DNA of 31,771 nt from an uncultured Collinsella sp. (GCA_900548495.1 URKT01000013.1:1-31771); one strand, 5' to 3'; positions 22,996 through 31,771 are shown, counted from the first letter of the stretch. The notes: generated by a model not told the origin, from the sequence alone. Numbers and translations: made by a program.

Positions 22996-23118
22996 CGTGC
23001 CTCCACATCGGTGTAGCTGTAAAACGTTTTGTCAGGGCTTTTCCCACCAACATTAGCATTTCTTAATCATACTGAAGATACATTCGCTTTACTACATCCA
23101 CATCTGGGAGCAGAATCC

Positions 23119-23143
23119 TTGTTACGAAACCGTTCCGTAACAA
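23119..23143. promoter_or_regulatory. GTTACG palindrome at the EamA translation start
   Basis: TTGTTACG (23119-23126) and CGTAACAA (23136-23143) are perfect 8-base arms; the spacer holds AAC-C-GTT, a nested palindrome. The right arm abuts the AAAGGAG ribosome-binding site. It could be an operator, or an RNA hairpin affecting translation. It lies in the divergent LysR/EamA gap, but lacks the T-N11-A form usual for LysR sites. Confidence 0.5.
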
Positions 23144-23153
23144 AAGGAGTCCC

Positions 23154-24056
23154 ATGGATCGCAAAAAAGCAATCGCGCTCTCATTTTCCGTTCCCGTCGC
23201 ATGGGGCTTTTCGTATCCCCTCATGAAGATCGGCATGGACAGCATGAACGCCACGAGCATCGTCGCGCTACGCTGCATCATCGCCTTTGTGGCCTGCCTG
23301 CTGCTCTTCCACAAACGCGCGTTCCGCATCAACCGCGACCTTATGGTTCGCGCCGCTATCATCGGCGCCATCATGGCAACCGAGCTCACCTGCATGTGCC
23401 TGGGCTCCAGCCTCACCTCTGCCTCCACTGCCGGCTTTTTGCAGAGCCTGACGGTCGTAATCGTGCCGTTTGCCAACGCCGCCCTGCTGCGTCGCGCCCC
23501 CGAGCGCAAAGTGCTCGTCGGCACCGCCATCGTCACCTGCGGTATGTTGTTGCTCTCGGGCGCAGACTTTACCAGCCTGAATCCCGGCGCGATCATCATG
23601 CTGCTCTCCGCTTTTGTCTATGCCGGCCACATCATTGTGGCGAAGCGCTTTGTCGAAGATGTCAACCCGCTTGCTCTGGGCGTTTGGCAGCTGGGCTTTG
23701 GCGGCCTGTTCTCGGGCATTGCCGCATGCGTCTTTGGCGGTTTCACACTTCCCAGTACGCCCAGCGAGATCGTCGTTGTCGTTGCCCTCGCACTCATCTG
23801 CTCTGCCTATGGCTTTATCACCCAGACGCTCGTGCAGCCCCACGTGCCCGCCGAGACCACCGGCTTCGCCTTCTCGCTCGAGCCGGTCTGCTCCGCTGTC
23901 TTCTCGTTCTTCCTGGTCGGCGAGGTCCTGAGCCCCATCGCCTTCCTGGGTGCAGCTCTCATCCTCACCGGCGTCATGGTGGCAACCGTCGAGCTTCCGC
24001 GCCTTCGCGCGCATGGACAGGCTCGCATGGCAGGAGCGCCCGAGCACGTCTCGTAG
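23154..24056 (+). CDS. EamA/DMT-superfamily transporter
   Basis: A 300-residue membrane protein with about ten hydrophobic segments in two EamA repeats: the first opens SVPVAWGFSYPLMKIGMDS and the second begins near IIMLLSAFVYAGHIIVAKR. Typical EamA end motifs are SLEPVCSAVFSFFLVGEVLSP in the second repeat, just before the last helix. Members export amino acids, purines or drugs. ATG 23154 has AAAGGAG (23144-23150). The divergent LysR gene was presumably its regulator and is now interrupted, so expression may be unregulated in this strain. Confidence 0.92.
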   Translation: MDRKKAIALSFSVPVAWGFSYPLMKIGMDSMNATSIVALRCIIAFVACLLLFHKRAFRINRDLMVRAAIIGAIMATELTCMCLGSSLTSASTAGFLQSLTVVIVPFANAALLRRAPERKVLVGTAIVTCGMLLLSGADFTSLNPGAIIMLLSAFVYAGHIIVAKRFVEDVNPLALGVWQLGFGGLFSGIAACVFGGFTLPSTPSEIVVVVALALICSAYGFITQTLVQPHVPAETTGFAFSLEPVCSAVFSFFLVGEVLSPIAFLGAALILTGVMVATVELPRLRAHGQARMAGAPEHVS

Positions 24057-24144
24057 ACCCCGCTCTTCATACAGCCGTGGCATAAAGGCAACCGGTGCGC
24101 CTTTACAATAGATGCAAACAGAGCATCTGACGTAAAGGAGCCCC

Positions 24145-24870
24145 ATGGACGCCGCAACCCGCGACCGCAACATAGCAACTTGGTTGGGCGATGCGCCGCA
24201 GCCGGTACGTGACACCACGAACCAGCTGCTCGAGCGCATCGCCCTTTTGCGTACCGAGCAGACCATCTACCCGGCACAAGACGACATCCTCAACGCCCTC
24301 GCCTGCACACCGGCCGACCAGGTCAAGGTTGTCATCTTGGGTCAAGACCCCTATCACGGACCCAACCAGGCAATGGGGCTGTCGTTCTCGGTCCCCGCGA
24401 CGCAAACCAAGTTGCCGCCGAGCCTGCGCAACATCTATAAGGAACTCCAAGCCGATCTGGGTTGCCCCATTCCCGCCACAGGAGATCTAACGCCATGGGC
24501 ACAACAGGGCGTCCTGCTTCTCAACACCACGCTCACCGTGCGCGAGCATGCCGCGAACTCGCATGCCAAACTGGGCTGGAGCACGCTCACCGACTACGTT
24601 ATCGAACGCTGCTGCCAGCTGCCCCAGCCGGTAGTCTTCTTGGCATGGGGTCGCTTTGCCCAGCAGATGGTCGAAGGTAAGCTCGTCGCAACTGGTGCGG
24701 GCAAGGCAACCGGCAAGTTCTGCCTGGCATCCACGCACCCCTCGCCGCTTTCGGCCAACCGTGCCACGGCAGAACTCCCCGCCTTTATGGGATCGCGCCC
24801 CTTCTCGGCAGCCAATCGGCTACTCGAACAGCACGGCTCGGCCCCCGTCAACTGGACTTGCCTCGGCTAA
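24145..24870 (+). CDS. ung: Uracil-DNA glycosylase, family 1
   Basis: A 241-residue UNG that removes uracil from DNA to start base-excision repair. The water-activating motif GQDPYH is at 66-71 (catalytic Asp68), the uracil-stacking Phe81 lies in GLSFSV, the substrate Asn127 in LLLNTTLTVR, and the leucine-intercalation loop HPSPLSA is at 198-204. Family length is normal. ATG 24145 follows AAAGGAG (24134-24140). A short hairpin (24887-24924) lies after the stop. Confidence 0.96.
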   Translation: MDAATRDRNIATWLGDAPQPVRDTTNQLLERIALLRTEQTIYPAQDDILNALACTPADQVKVVILGQDPYHGPNQAMGLSFSVPATQTKLPPSLRNIYKELQADLGCPIPATGDLTPWAQQGVLLLNTTLTVREHAANSHAKLGWSTLTDYVIERCCQLPQPVVFLAWGRFAQQMVEGKLVATGAGKATGKFCLASTHPSPLSANRATAELPAFMGSRPFSAANRLLEQHGSAPVNWTCLG

Positions 24871-24886
24871 AAATCGATACATCAAA

Positions 24887-24924
24887 AAACGCGCCCGACG
24901 GCGATCTTGCCATCGGGCGCGTTT
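24887..24924. terminator. Bidirectional terminator, ung / SDR convergent
   Basis: AAACGCGCCCGA (24887-24898) pairs with TCGGGCGCGTTT (24913-24924), extended by three more pairs past one mismatch, loop of 6. The A run 24884-24889 gives a T tract on the minus strand, so it is strongest for the SDR gene, whose stop is two bases away. Confidence 0.85.
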
Positions 24925-24925
24925 C

Positions 24926-25606
24926 CTATTCGGGCCAAATAAATTGTGTGCGGCCGGCCTCGCCGCCATCGATCAGCAGGCTCTGCCCAGTCATAAACCG
25001 GTTGGTCACGCCCACAAAATAGATCCACTCGGCGATCTCTTGGGCGGTTGCCCAGCGTTTAAGCGGCGTGAGCTCCATAATCTGGCTCCACAGGTGTTCG
25101 TCTTCCATCACGCAACGGTTGAGCGGCGTGATAACGCCACCAGGGTCCACACTGTTGGCGATGGCCTGCGGCGCCAGACGGTTTGCAAGGTTCTTGGTGT
25201 AGGCGATAACGCCGCCCTTGCTGGCGGCATAGGCGGGAAACTCCGATCCAGTATGCCCGCTCGCCGACCCCACATTGACCACGGATTTGATAGCCGGCGC
25301 AGGCTTGGCGGCGAGCCCCTCCCCCACAAAGGCGTAGCGCTCGGTCACGTTGATGGTGCCACACAGGTTGGCGGCGATGTCGTCGGCCGAATCCTGCGTA
25401 CCGGCGACGTTCACGATTACCTGAGGCTCAAGGTCGCTTGGAAACGAGTCCGGCTCGCGGACATCAACGATCAGATGACGGTAGCGCTCGTGTTCGACCG
25501 CCGCCGGCAAAAGATCAAAGCCCACGACCTCGTGGCCCTCGTCCAAAAAACTCTGCACGCACGCGGCTCCGATACCGCCCGAAGCGCCCGTGATCAAAAC
25601 CCGCAT
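24926..25606 (-). CDS. Short-chain dehydrogenase/reductase
   Basis: A 226-residue classical-type SDR. The NAD(P)-binding TGASGGIG is at 6-13, NVAG at 66-69, the catalytic Ser in VNVGSASG, and YAASK with Tyr126 and Lys130; PGGVITPL follows. Asp31 after the second strand (VVGFDLL) favours NAD(H). The short length and the layout resemble 3-alpha-hydroxysteroid dehydrogenases; a bile-acid role is possible in a gut actinobacterium, but I cannot confirm it. ATG 25606 has TAAGGAG upstream and lies 9 bases after the VUT transporter stop, so the two are cotranscribed. Confidence 0.88.
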   Translation of the reverse strand: MRVLITGASGGIGAACVQSFLDEGHEVVGFDLLPAAVEHERYRHLIVDVREPDSFPSDLEPQVIVNVAGTQDSADDIAANLCGTINVTERYAFVGEGLAAKPAPAIKSVVNVGSASGHTGSEFPAYAASKGGVIAYTKNLANRLAPQAIANSVDPGGVITPLNRCVMEDEHLWSQIMELTPLKRWATAQEIAEWIYFVGVTNRFMTGQSLLIDGGEAGRTQFIWPE

Positions 25607-25615
25607 ACTTGCTCC

Positions 25616-26338
25616 TTAGGCGGTTGCGTGGCGCTCGAGGTACTCGGATCCCACATTCTCGCGCTCCCAGCCGCGCACGACCTTGTAGCCCACGGGGCTC
25701 AGGAAGACCTCGCACAGCAGCTCGGCAACAGCGCCGGTCAGCGAGCACATGAGGACCTGCACCCAGGTCCAACCAAAGAACGTGTGGCTCACCACGATGG
25801 CGAAGACCAGGTTGTCGATAAACTGGCCAACACCCGTGGACACATAGGAACGGAAGGCAAAGCTCGCAAAGTTATTCTTCTTGAGCATACGGCCGAGCGA
25901 CTGGTTGAGCGTGGAGTTAACCACGGCAGAAACGAGCATTGCCAGCGAAGAGCCCAGTACCACGTACCAGGTGCCGCCGATGGTGGCGTTAAGGGCGGTG
26001 TTGACCTCGATCATGCCCGTGTCGTAGTAGGCGCCCCACATGCCGGGCGTGAGCGAGCATGCCCAAAAGCACAGGCTCACGGCCAGGTTGACCAGCAGCG
26101 CGAGGATAGAGATTTTGATGGATGCCTTGGCGCCAAAGCGCTTGCAGATCATGTCCTGGCACAAAAACGAAACCCAGCTCACCACAAAGCCGCAATCGAG
26201 CGCCAGATACGGCAGGCTGATAAGCTCCTTGTTGGCCAGCAGGTTCATCATGATGACGCTCACGAAAAACAGCGAAACCGTTGCCGCGGGAATGCTCCGC
26301 AACAGGACCTTGTAGTCCTCCATGACCTTCTTGATCAT
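25616..26338 (-). CDS. Queuosine-precursor transporter, VUT/YhhQ (COG1738) family
   Basis: A 240-residue membrane protein with about six to seven hydrophobic helices, including ATVSLFFVSVIMMNLLANK, SLPYLALDCGFVVSWVSFL and the family region GVGQFIDNLVFAIV, in which polar Gln and Asn lie in a helix. VUT_1 proteins import queuine-type precursors for tRNA queuosine. ATG 26338 is preferred because AAAGGAG precedes it by 6 bases; the longer frame from 26482 adds a tail without family character. The leader carries a small hairpin at 26366-26394. The product is followed by the SDR gene in the same operon. Confidence 0.88.
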   Translation of the reverse strand: MIKKVMEDYKVLLRSIPAATVSLFFVSVIMMNLLANKELISLPYLALDCGFVVSWVSFLCQDMICKRFGAKASIKISILALLVNLAVSLCFWACSLTPGMWGAYYDTGMIEVNTALNATIGGTWYVVLGSSLAMLVSAVVNSTLNQSLGRMLKKNNFASFAFRSYVSTGVGQFIDNLVFAIVVSHTFFGWTWVQVLMCSLTGAVAELLCEVFLSPVGYKVVRGWERENVGSEYLERHATA

Positions 26339-26365
26339 TATGTACTCCTTTGGTTTTAGGTTTAA

Positions 26366-26394
26366 CGAGCAGGATATCGGACCCGAACTGCTCG
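26366..26394 (-). promoter_or_regulatory. Leader hairpin of the VUT transporter, possible preQ1-like element
   Basis: On the transcript CGAGCAG pairs with CTGCTCG (7 bp, loop of 15). An A-rich tail with ACCTAAAACC then leads into the ribosome-binding site. GGGT in the loop could pair with ACCT in the tail, giving an H-type pseudoknot in the order seen in preQ1-I aptamers. The sequence does not match the known consensus, so this is a candidate only. Confidence 0.3.
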
Positions 26395-26450
26395 GACGCC
26401 CCGGTCTTGAGACGACGGTGGGTATGATAGCCGCTCGCGCGGCATAAGGC

Positions 26451-26488
26451 AAACAAACGGCGCGGCAGCCCCACAGGACCACCGCGCC
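26451..26488 (-). terminator. Terminator of prfC
   Basis: GGCGCGG (26459-26465) pairs with CCGCGCC (26482-26488) over a 16-base loop; on the minus strand it is followed by GTTTGTTTGCC. It lies just after the prfC stop (26495). Confidence 0.6.
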
Positions 26489-26494
26489 AATGCG

Positions 26495-28108
<1,614 letters not shown>

Positions 28109-28253
28109 GCGGATCCTTTCTTGCATTAAGTGCATTACGTCGATGTAACCGTACTATTGTAGCCGCGAAATCTCGGCATAGGGCACCTATCAGGACAAAT
28201 TCATCAGTTGGGGCCTAGGGTAGCAGTCGATGGCGACACTCCGCAGCAGTTTG

Positions 28254-28549
28254 TCTCGATCTGTAACATCTAGACGGTTTTTGAACCTCTTCCTGTTACA
28301 GATTTAGACAAACAGGTGGACGTCCCAGAAAGATCTTGATCTGTAACATCTAGCCACTCAAAACGGGTCCATCTGTTACAGATTGAGATATAAGGATAGA
28401 CGGGTGGCCAATGTCTCGATCTGTAACATCTAGCAGCCAAAATCTTCCCCAGTTGTTACAGATTTAGACAAACAGGTGGGGCCCGCCAGCAAAATCTCAA
28501 TCTGTAACAGGTAGCCGTCCAAATCGGTTCCAGATGTTACAGATTGAGA
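28254..28549. repeat. Regular array of four palindromic units (eight alternating ATCTGTAACA motifs)
   Basis: Four 55-base units lie at 28254-28308, 28334-28388, 28414-28468 and 28495-28549. Each has the arm ATCTGTAACA, exactly 25 bases, then TGTTACAGAT. Outer context (TCTCG/TCTCA..., ...TTTAGA/TTGAGA) extends arms to 15 bases with 13/15 to 15/15 complementarity. Spacers between units are 35, 35 and 36 bases. Units 1 and 3 share their flanks (TTTAGACAAACAGGTGG), and units 2 and 4 resemble each other, implying a 160-base doublet duplicated once. Interiors are diverged but related (CCAAA..., TCC), not unique spacers. It occupies the 552-base gap between prfC and the GntR gene (28109-28660); no coding frame or promoter is evident elsewhere in that gap up to 28583. 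Confidence 0.9.
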
Positions 28550-28582
28550 TGAATGAACGAGCGGACAATCCGTATTTACCTC

Positions 28583-28633
28583 TTGCATAACTGTGCATAG
28601 TGTATATATACTGTGCTTACCGGTTATATACAC
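28583..28633 (+). promoter_or_regulatory. Promoter and palindromic operator of the GntR-ABC operon
   Basis: TTGCAT (28583-28588), 18 bases, then TATACT (28607-28612) form a plausible core promoter. Perfect 9-base arms GTGTATATA (28600-28608) and TATATACAC (28625-28633) with a 16-base spacer overlap the -10 and flank the likely start site. That position suits autorepression by the YtrA-type regulator encoded 28 bases downstream. Confidence 0.65.
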
Positions 28634-28660
28634 GTGTAGCCCAACAGCTAAGGAGCCGCT

Positions 28661-29038
28661 GTGGACATCATCCTATCCAATTCGAGCGACAAGCCCATCT
28701 ACGAGCAAATAGCCTCGCAGGTCAAAGCTCAGATCCTTTCGGGCGCACTCACTGCGGGAGCCAAACTCCCCAGCATCCGTGCACTCGCGAGCGATCTTGG
28801 CGTGAGCGTCATCACCACCAAGCGCGCCTACGCCGACCTGGAGCAGCTCGGGTTTATCTGCACCGTGCAGGGCAAGGGCTGCTTTGTCGCCGAGGGCAAC
28901 CAAGAACTCTTTCGCAAGCAGCTCTGCCATATCGAAGAGCTGCTTGCGAAAGCGGCAAGCCAAGCCGAAGCCTTGGGCGTCACGCGCGACAAGCTGCACG
29001 AAATGCTCGACCTGGTAGCCCCCGAAACCATGCAGTAG
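28661..29038 (+). CDS. GntR-family regulator, YtrA subfamily
   Basis: A 125-residue repressor-type protein. The winged helix occupies about 10-75: PIYEQIASQVKAQILSGAL, KLPSIRALASDLGVSVITTKRAY and the wing region GKGCFVAE. A short helical C-terminus for dimerisation follows, with no ligand-binding domain, as in YtrA proteins that control ABC exporters under cell-wall antibiotic stress. The start is GTG 28661 behind TAAGGAG (28649-28655). The palindrome at 28600-28633 is its probable operator. It is the first gene of a three-gene operon. Confidence 0.93.
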   Translation: MDIILSNSSDKPIYEQIASQVKAQILSGALTAGAKLPSIRALASDLGVSVITTKRAYADLEQLGFICTVQGKGCFVAEGNQELFRKQLCHIEELLAKAASQAEALGVTRDKLHEMLDLVAPETMQ

Positions 29039-29061
29039 CCATCTGCAAGAAAGGCTATACC

Positions 29062-29943
29062 ATGCAAAACTTGCTTGAACTCAAAGGCATCTCACGCACT
29101 GTAAGCGACCGCTTTTCGCTGCGCGACGTCACGCTTGCCGTGGAGCCTGGCCAGATCGTCGGCTTTGTTGGTGCCAACGGTGCTGGCAAAACAACGACGA
29201 TTCGAGCTACTCTCGGGCTTATAAAGCTCGATGCAGGCGAAGTGTACCTGTTTGGGCAGCACTGTGGCGCCGACGCGCCCGATGAGTCGCAACGCCATCT
29301 ACGCTCCCGCGTCGGTCTTGTCCTGGACACGTGCCCCTTCCCCTCCACGCTCAAGGTGGGCCAGATCGAGTCGCTCGTAGGCCCGGCGTACCCCACGTGG
29401 GACCGCGAAACGTTCGCCGGATTCATCAACCGATTTGGCCTCGATCCCAAGACAAAGGTCAAGGACCTCTCCCGCGGCATGGGTATGAAGCTGCAGCTCG
29501 CCTGCGCGCTCAGCCACAATGCCAAGCTGCTCGTTTTGGACGAAGCCACCGCGGGCCTCGATCCCATGGCACGCGAGGAACTGCTCGATGTTCTGCTCGC
29601 CTTTGTCGCCGACGGCCAGCGCAGCGTGCTGCTCTCGAGCCACATTACGTCTGATCTCGATCGTGCTGCCGACCGCGTCATCTGCATCGATAACGGCTCG
29701 ATTGTGTTTGACCTGCCACGCGAGGACATTACCGACCGCGCCGGCATCGCCCACTGCACCCAGGCACAGGCCGCCGAGCTCATGGCTTGCGTCGAAGGCA
29801 CCCGCGCCGCCCGCCACGCCTACAGCGTGGACGTGCTCGTGCCCAACCACCGCGAAGTGCTCGAGGCCTTCCCCGAGATTCCCTGCGATCGGGCAACCAC
29901 TGAAGACTATCTTCGCTTCATGCTGAAAGGGGCTTTGAAATGA
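29062..29943 (+). CDS. ABC transporter ATP-binding protein (ABC-2 type)
   Basis: A 293-residue ATPase subunit. Walker A GANGAGKT is at 37-44, the signature LSRGM at 136-140 (S-R-G-M replaces the usual S-G-G-x), Walker B LLVLDE at 156-161, and the H-loop lies in SSHITSDLDR. It resembles YtrB/BcrA-type subunits. ATG 29062 is chosen over the longer upstream frame because the regulator ends at 29038 and a weak AAGAAAGG site lies between. Its TGA overlaps the permease start (ATGA, 29940-29943), so the two subunits are coupled. Substrate unknown; antimicrobial peptide or lipid-linked drug export is typical of YtrA-controlled systems. Confidence 0.92.
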   Translation: MQNLLELKGISRTVSDRFSLRDVTLAVEPGQIVGFVGANGAGKTTTIRATLGLIKLDAGEVYLFGQHCGADAPDESQRHLRSRVGLVLDTCPFPSTLKVGQIESLVGPAYPTWDRETFAGFINRFGLDPKTKVKDLSRGMGMKLQLACALSHNAKLLVLDEATAGLDPMAREELLDVLLAFVADGQRSVLLSSHITSDLDRAADRVICIDNGSIVFDLPREDITDRAGIAHCTQAQAAELMACVEGTRAARHAYSVDVLVPNHREVLEAFPEIPCDRATTEDYLRFMLKGALK

Positions 29944-30647
29944 AACGCGCCATTATGTCCGAGCTTGCCATCGTTCGCACGCTCGTCCCGAGCATCGCAG
30001 GTGTCGGCCTGTTCATCTTCGTCGTGCTGACCGCCGTCAGGGCATCGAATGGTGATTCCGATATGAGCGCCGCCGGCGCCTTCGCGATCAGTGCCATGTC
30101 GCCCATCATGGCCATGACGTCGCTGGCCGGGCTCGACAACCAAAACGGATGGGAGCGCTATCGGGCAACGCTGCCCATCTCACGCAAAGACATCGTCAGC
30201 GCACGCTACCTGTGCATCACTATTTTCTCGGTCATCATGACGTGCGCGGCCGTGCTGTTGAGTATCGTCGCCATCCCGATCTTAAACAGCGTGGGTATCC
30301 CCTCCACGGGAGAGACCGTCTTTGAGACCGCAATCGCCTCGGCAATATCGATGCTTTTCTCCCTCATGGCGGTGTTTTTGGTACTGTCTCTGTTCTTTCG
30401 ATTTGAACACATGAAGGCGCAACGCCTATCCGTTGGTCTATACGCCCTATACATGTGCCTTATCATGGTCACGCTAAACTCATTCAACCCCATCAGCAAC
30501 CAGCTCATGTCGATGATTGCCGGGGCGAATCCCGATCCTTCCGTTCTTGGCTTCCTGTGCGCAGGAATTGCCGCGCTGGCAACGGTCGTCCTTGGCGCTG
30601 TCAGCTGCGCCATCAGCACCAAGGTCTACCGGGCACGCAACCTATAG
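29940..30647 (+). CDS. ABC-2 type permease
   Basis: A 235-residue membrane protein with six hydrophobic segments, including IAGVGLFIFVVLTAV near the N-terminus and LGFLCAGIAALATVVLGAV near the C-terminus. The stretch NQNGWERYRATLPISRKDIVSARYL is characteristic of the ABC2_membrane_5 type permeases found with YtrA-controlled ATPases. It overlaps the ATPase gene by 4 bases. It probably forms the membrane channel as a homodimer. Confidence 0.9.
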   Translation: MKRAIMSELAIVRTLVPSIAGVGLFIFVVLTAVRASNGDSDMSAAGAFAISAMSPIMAMTSLAGLDNQNGWERYRATLPISRKDIVSARYLCITIFSVIMTCAAVLLSIVAIPILNSVGIPSTGETVFETAIASAISMLFSLMAVFLVLSLFFRFEHMKAQRLSVGLYALYMCLIMVTLNSFNPISNQLMSMIAGANPDPSVLGFLCAGIAALATVVLGAVSCAISTKVYRARNL

Positions 30648-30670
30648 GCAAGCGCGGTATCATTGGACAT

Positions 30671-30697
30671 GCGCCATAGATCTGGCGTGGTCTTTTT
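30671..30697 (+). terminator. Terminator of the GntR-ABC operon
   Basis: CGCCA (30672-30676) pairs with TGGCG (30683-30687), extended by a G-T wobble, and a T6 run lies at 30692-30697. The short stem makes it moderate. The T run abuts the GAGGAGG site of the next gene, so some read-through may feed it. Confidence 0.55.
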
Positions 30698-30715
30698 TGA
30701 GGAGGCGCTCAACCC

Positions 30716-31591
30716 GTGTCGTGGGTCGCAGCAGCATTTGTGTCGGCTTTCTTTGCCGGCGTCACATCTGTCCTGGCCAAATGCGGCATCAAGCAGACCG
30801 ACTCCGATGTCGCGACGGCCATTCGCACCTGCGTGGTGCTCGTTTTCGCCTGGGCAATGGCGGGCATTTCTGGATCCATTGGAACCATCGGCAGCATCGA
30901 ACCCAGATCCTGGCTCTTTCTCGTCCTCTCGGGACTCGCTACCGGTGCTTCATGGATCTGTTACTTTAAGGCGTTGGGCATCGGAGACGTCAATAAGGTC
31001 GTACCGGTCGACAAGATGAGCACCGTACTCGCCGCACTGATCGCCATCGTACTTTTTGGCGAGACGAGCAACCTTGCGGTTAAGCTCGTGGGAACCGCTG
31101 TCATCACCCTCGGCACGTTTTTAATGATCGAGAAGAAGCAGCCTGCCGGACCCGAGCAGCAGCAAGACCGGAGCTGGCTCGCTTACGCCCTCGGCGCCGC
31201 CGTGTTCGCGGCGCTCACGTCCATCCTTGCCAAGGCTGGCATCGAAGGCGTCGAATCCAACCTGGCCACGGCAATCCGTACCTGTGTGGTACTGGTTATG
31301 GCATGGGCAATCGTGGCAGCTAAAGGCAAGATGGGCCAAGCCGTGCGCGTAGACCGCTACGAACTCGTATTTCTCGCGGCATCGGGCATTGCGACTGGCG
31401 CATCGTGGCTGCTATGCTACTACGCCATCGCCACAGGCCAGGTGAGCGTCGTGGTGCAGATCGACAAACTATCGATTGTCGTATCGATACTATTTGCGCA
31501 CTTGGCATTCAACGAAAAACTCTCACGGCGCAGCGCCATCGGTCTCGCCCTCATCGTACTGGGCACCGCCGCGCTCGCAGTTTGGAAGTAG
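30716..31591 (+). CDS. EamA-family transporter made of two near-identical halves
   Basis: A 291-residue membrane protein with about ten helices. The two halves (about 1-140 and 150-291) are strikingly alike: VATAIRTCVVLVFAWA against LATAIRTCVVLVMAWA, and SGLATGASW against SGIATGASW. Each half resembles the single-domain COG2510 transporters of about 140 residues, so this looks like a fused tandem duplication. GTG 30716 is the start, with GAGGAGG (30699-30705). The charged linker KKQPAGPEQQQDRS joins the halves. The substrate is unknown. It follows the ABC operon in the same direction. Confidence 0.9.
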   Translation: MSWVAAAFVSAFFAGVTSVLAKCGIKQTDSDVATAIRTCVVLVFAWAMAGISGSIGTIGSIEPRSWLFLVLSGLATGASWICYFKALGIGDVNKVVPVDKMSTVLAALIAIVLFGETSNLAVKLVGTAVITLGTFLMIEKKQPAGPEQQQDRSWLAYALGAAVFAALTSILAKAGIEGVESNLATAIRTCVVLVMAWAIVAAKGKMGQAVRVDRYELVFLAASGIATGASWLLCYYAIATGQVSVVVQIDKLSIVVSILFAHLAFNEKLSRRSAIGLALIVLGTAALAVWK

Positions 31592-31727
31592 CGCGGCCAG
31601 CAGCCGCTACATCCTCACACCTGGCTTGGGATGCCTGTACTGACCGTGGGATGCCGTGCGTTTACCGTGCGAGATGGCAAATTTGGGACAACAGTGCAGG
31701 CAACGAAGGCAGGCTGCGCACTCCGGC

Positions 31728-31771
31728 CTGTCTCTTATACACATCTCCGAGCCCACGAGACATGCGCAGAT
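31728..31771 (-). other. Untrimmed Nextera i7/read-2 adapter (reverse orientation)
   Basis: Reverse complement of the adapter at 1-47: the mosaic end begins CTGTCTCTTATACACATCT (31728-31746), followed by the read-2 adapter and the index ATGCGCAG (31762-31769). Together with the 5' copy it mimics a 44-bp terminal inverted repeat. The 136 bases before it (31592-31727) show no gene. Confidence 0.97.

Noticed and set aside
24656..26359. 567-codon plus-strand frame
   Set aside because: Runs out of frame through ung and then antisense to the SDR and VUT genes; no coherent domain.
28254..28549. CRISPR array
   Set aside because: Motifs alternate in orientation, the intervals of 25 and 35 bases contain related and partly shared sequence rather than unique spacers, and no cas gene is nearby.

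Overview
The window is a complete assembled contig, not a cut from a larger chromosome. Bases 1-47 and 31728-31771 are the same Illumina Nextera read-2/i7 adapter in opposite orientations, so genomic sequence runs from 48 to 31727. The GC-rich composition, strong AAGGAG ribosome-binding sites, dense gene packing and gene content suggest a Coriobacteriia gut actinobacterium, probably Collinsella-like. That assignment is inference from content, not a database match. I see no rRNA, tRNA, insertion sequence, prophage or CRISPR array.

Layout. (1) 49-1169: end of a thiamine salvage operon (thiM tail, thiamine-binding protein, thiE), converging on a patatin-like lipase (1282-2151, minus). (2) 2476-6850: two tandem paralogous cyclic-di-GMP enzymes, one GGDEF-PAS-(degenerate GGDEF)x2-EAL and one GGDEF-PAS-(degenerate GGDEF). 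(3) 6925-9848: an Fe-S flavoprotein-like reductase, an ArsC/Spx-fold protein without its cysteine, a G3E metallochaperone GTPase and a TrmL-type tRNA methyltransferase. (4) 9993-16855: two paralogous AAA ATPases around a UvrA paralogue that lacks the UvrB-binding domain, followed by a TetM/OtrA-class ribosome-protection-like GTPase. Short palindromes with a conserved GTCCC core punctuate this block, and two of them contain the stop codon of the adjoining gene. (5) 17109-20502: GNAT acetyltransferase and a divergent zinc-ribbon protein sharing a palindromic operator, rsmJ, a 47-residue membrane protein, a four-helix membrane protein and rlmA. (6) 20719-24870: MATE exporter, a LysR regulator broken by one in-frame TAA, its divergent EamA exporter, and ung. 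(7) 24926-28108 (minus): SDR oxidoreductase, a queuosine-precursor (VUT) transporter and prfC. (8) 28254-28549: a strictly spaced array of eight alternating ATCTGTAACA / TGTTACAGAT motifs. (9) 28661-31591: a YtrA-type GntR regulator with its ABC-2 transporter operon, then an EamA transporter built from two very similar halves.

How the genes fit together. Most are chromosomal housekeeping or stress functions: thiamine, translation and RNA modification, DNA repair, efflux, c-di-GMP signalling. The parts most likely to hold undescribed biology are the 28254-28549 array, the GTCCC-core palindromes, and the AAA/short-UvrA/TetM-like block. The last reads like a drug- or genotoxin-tolerance neighbourhood, but function there is inferred from families only.
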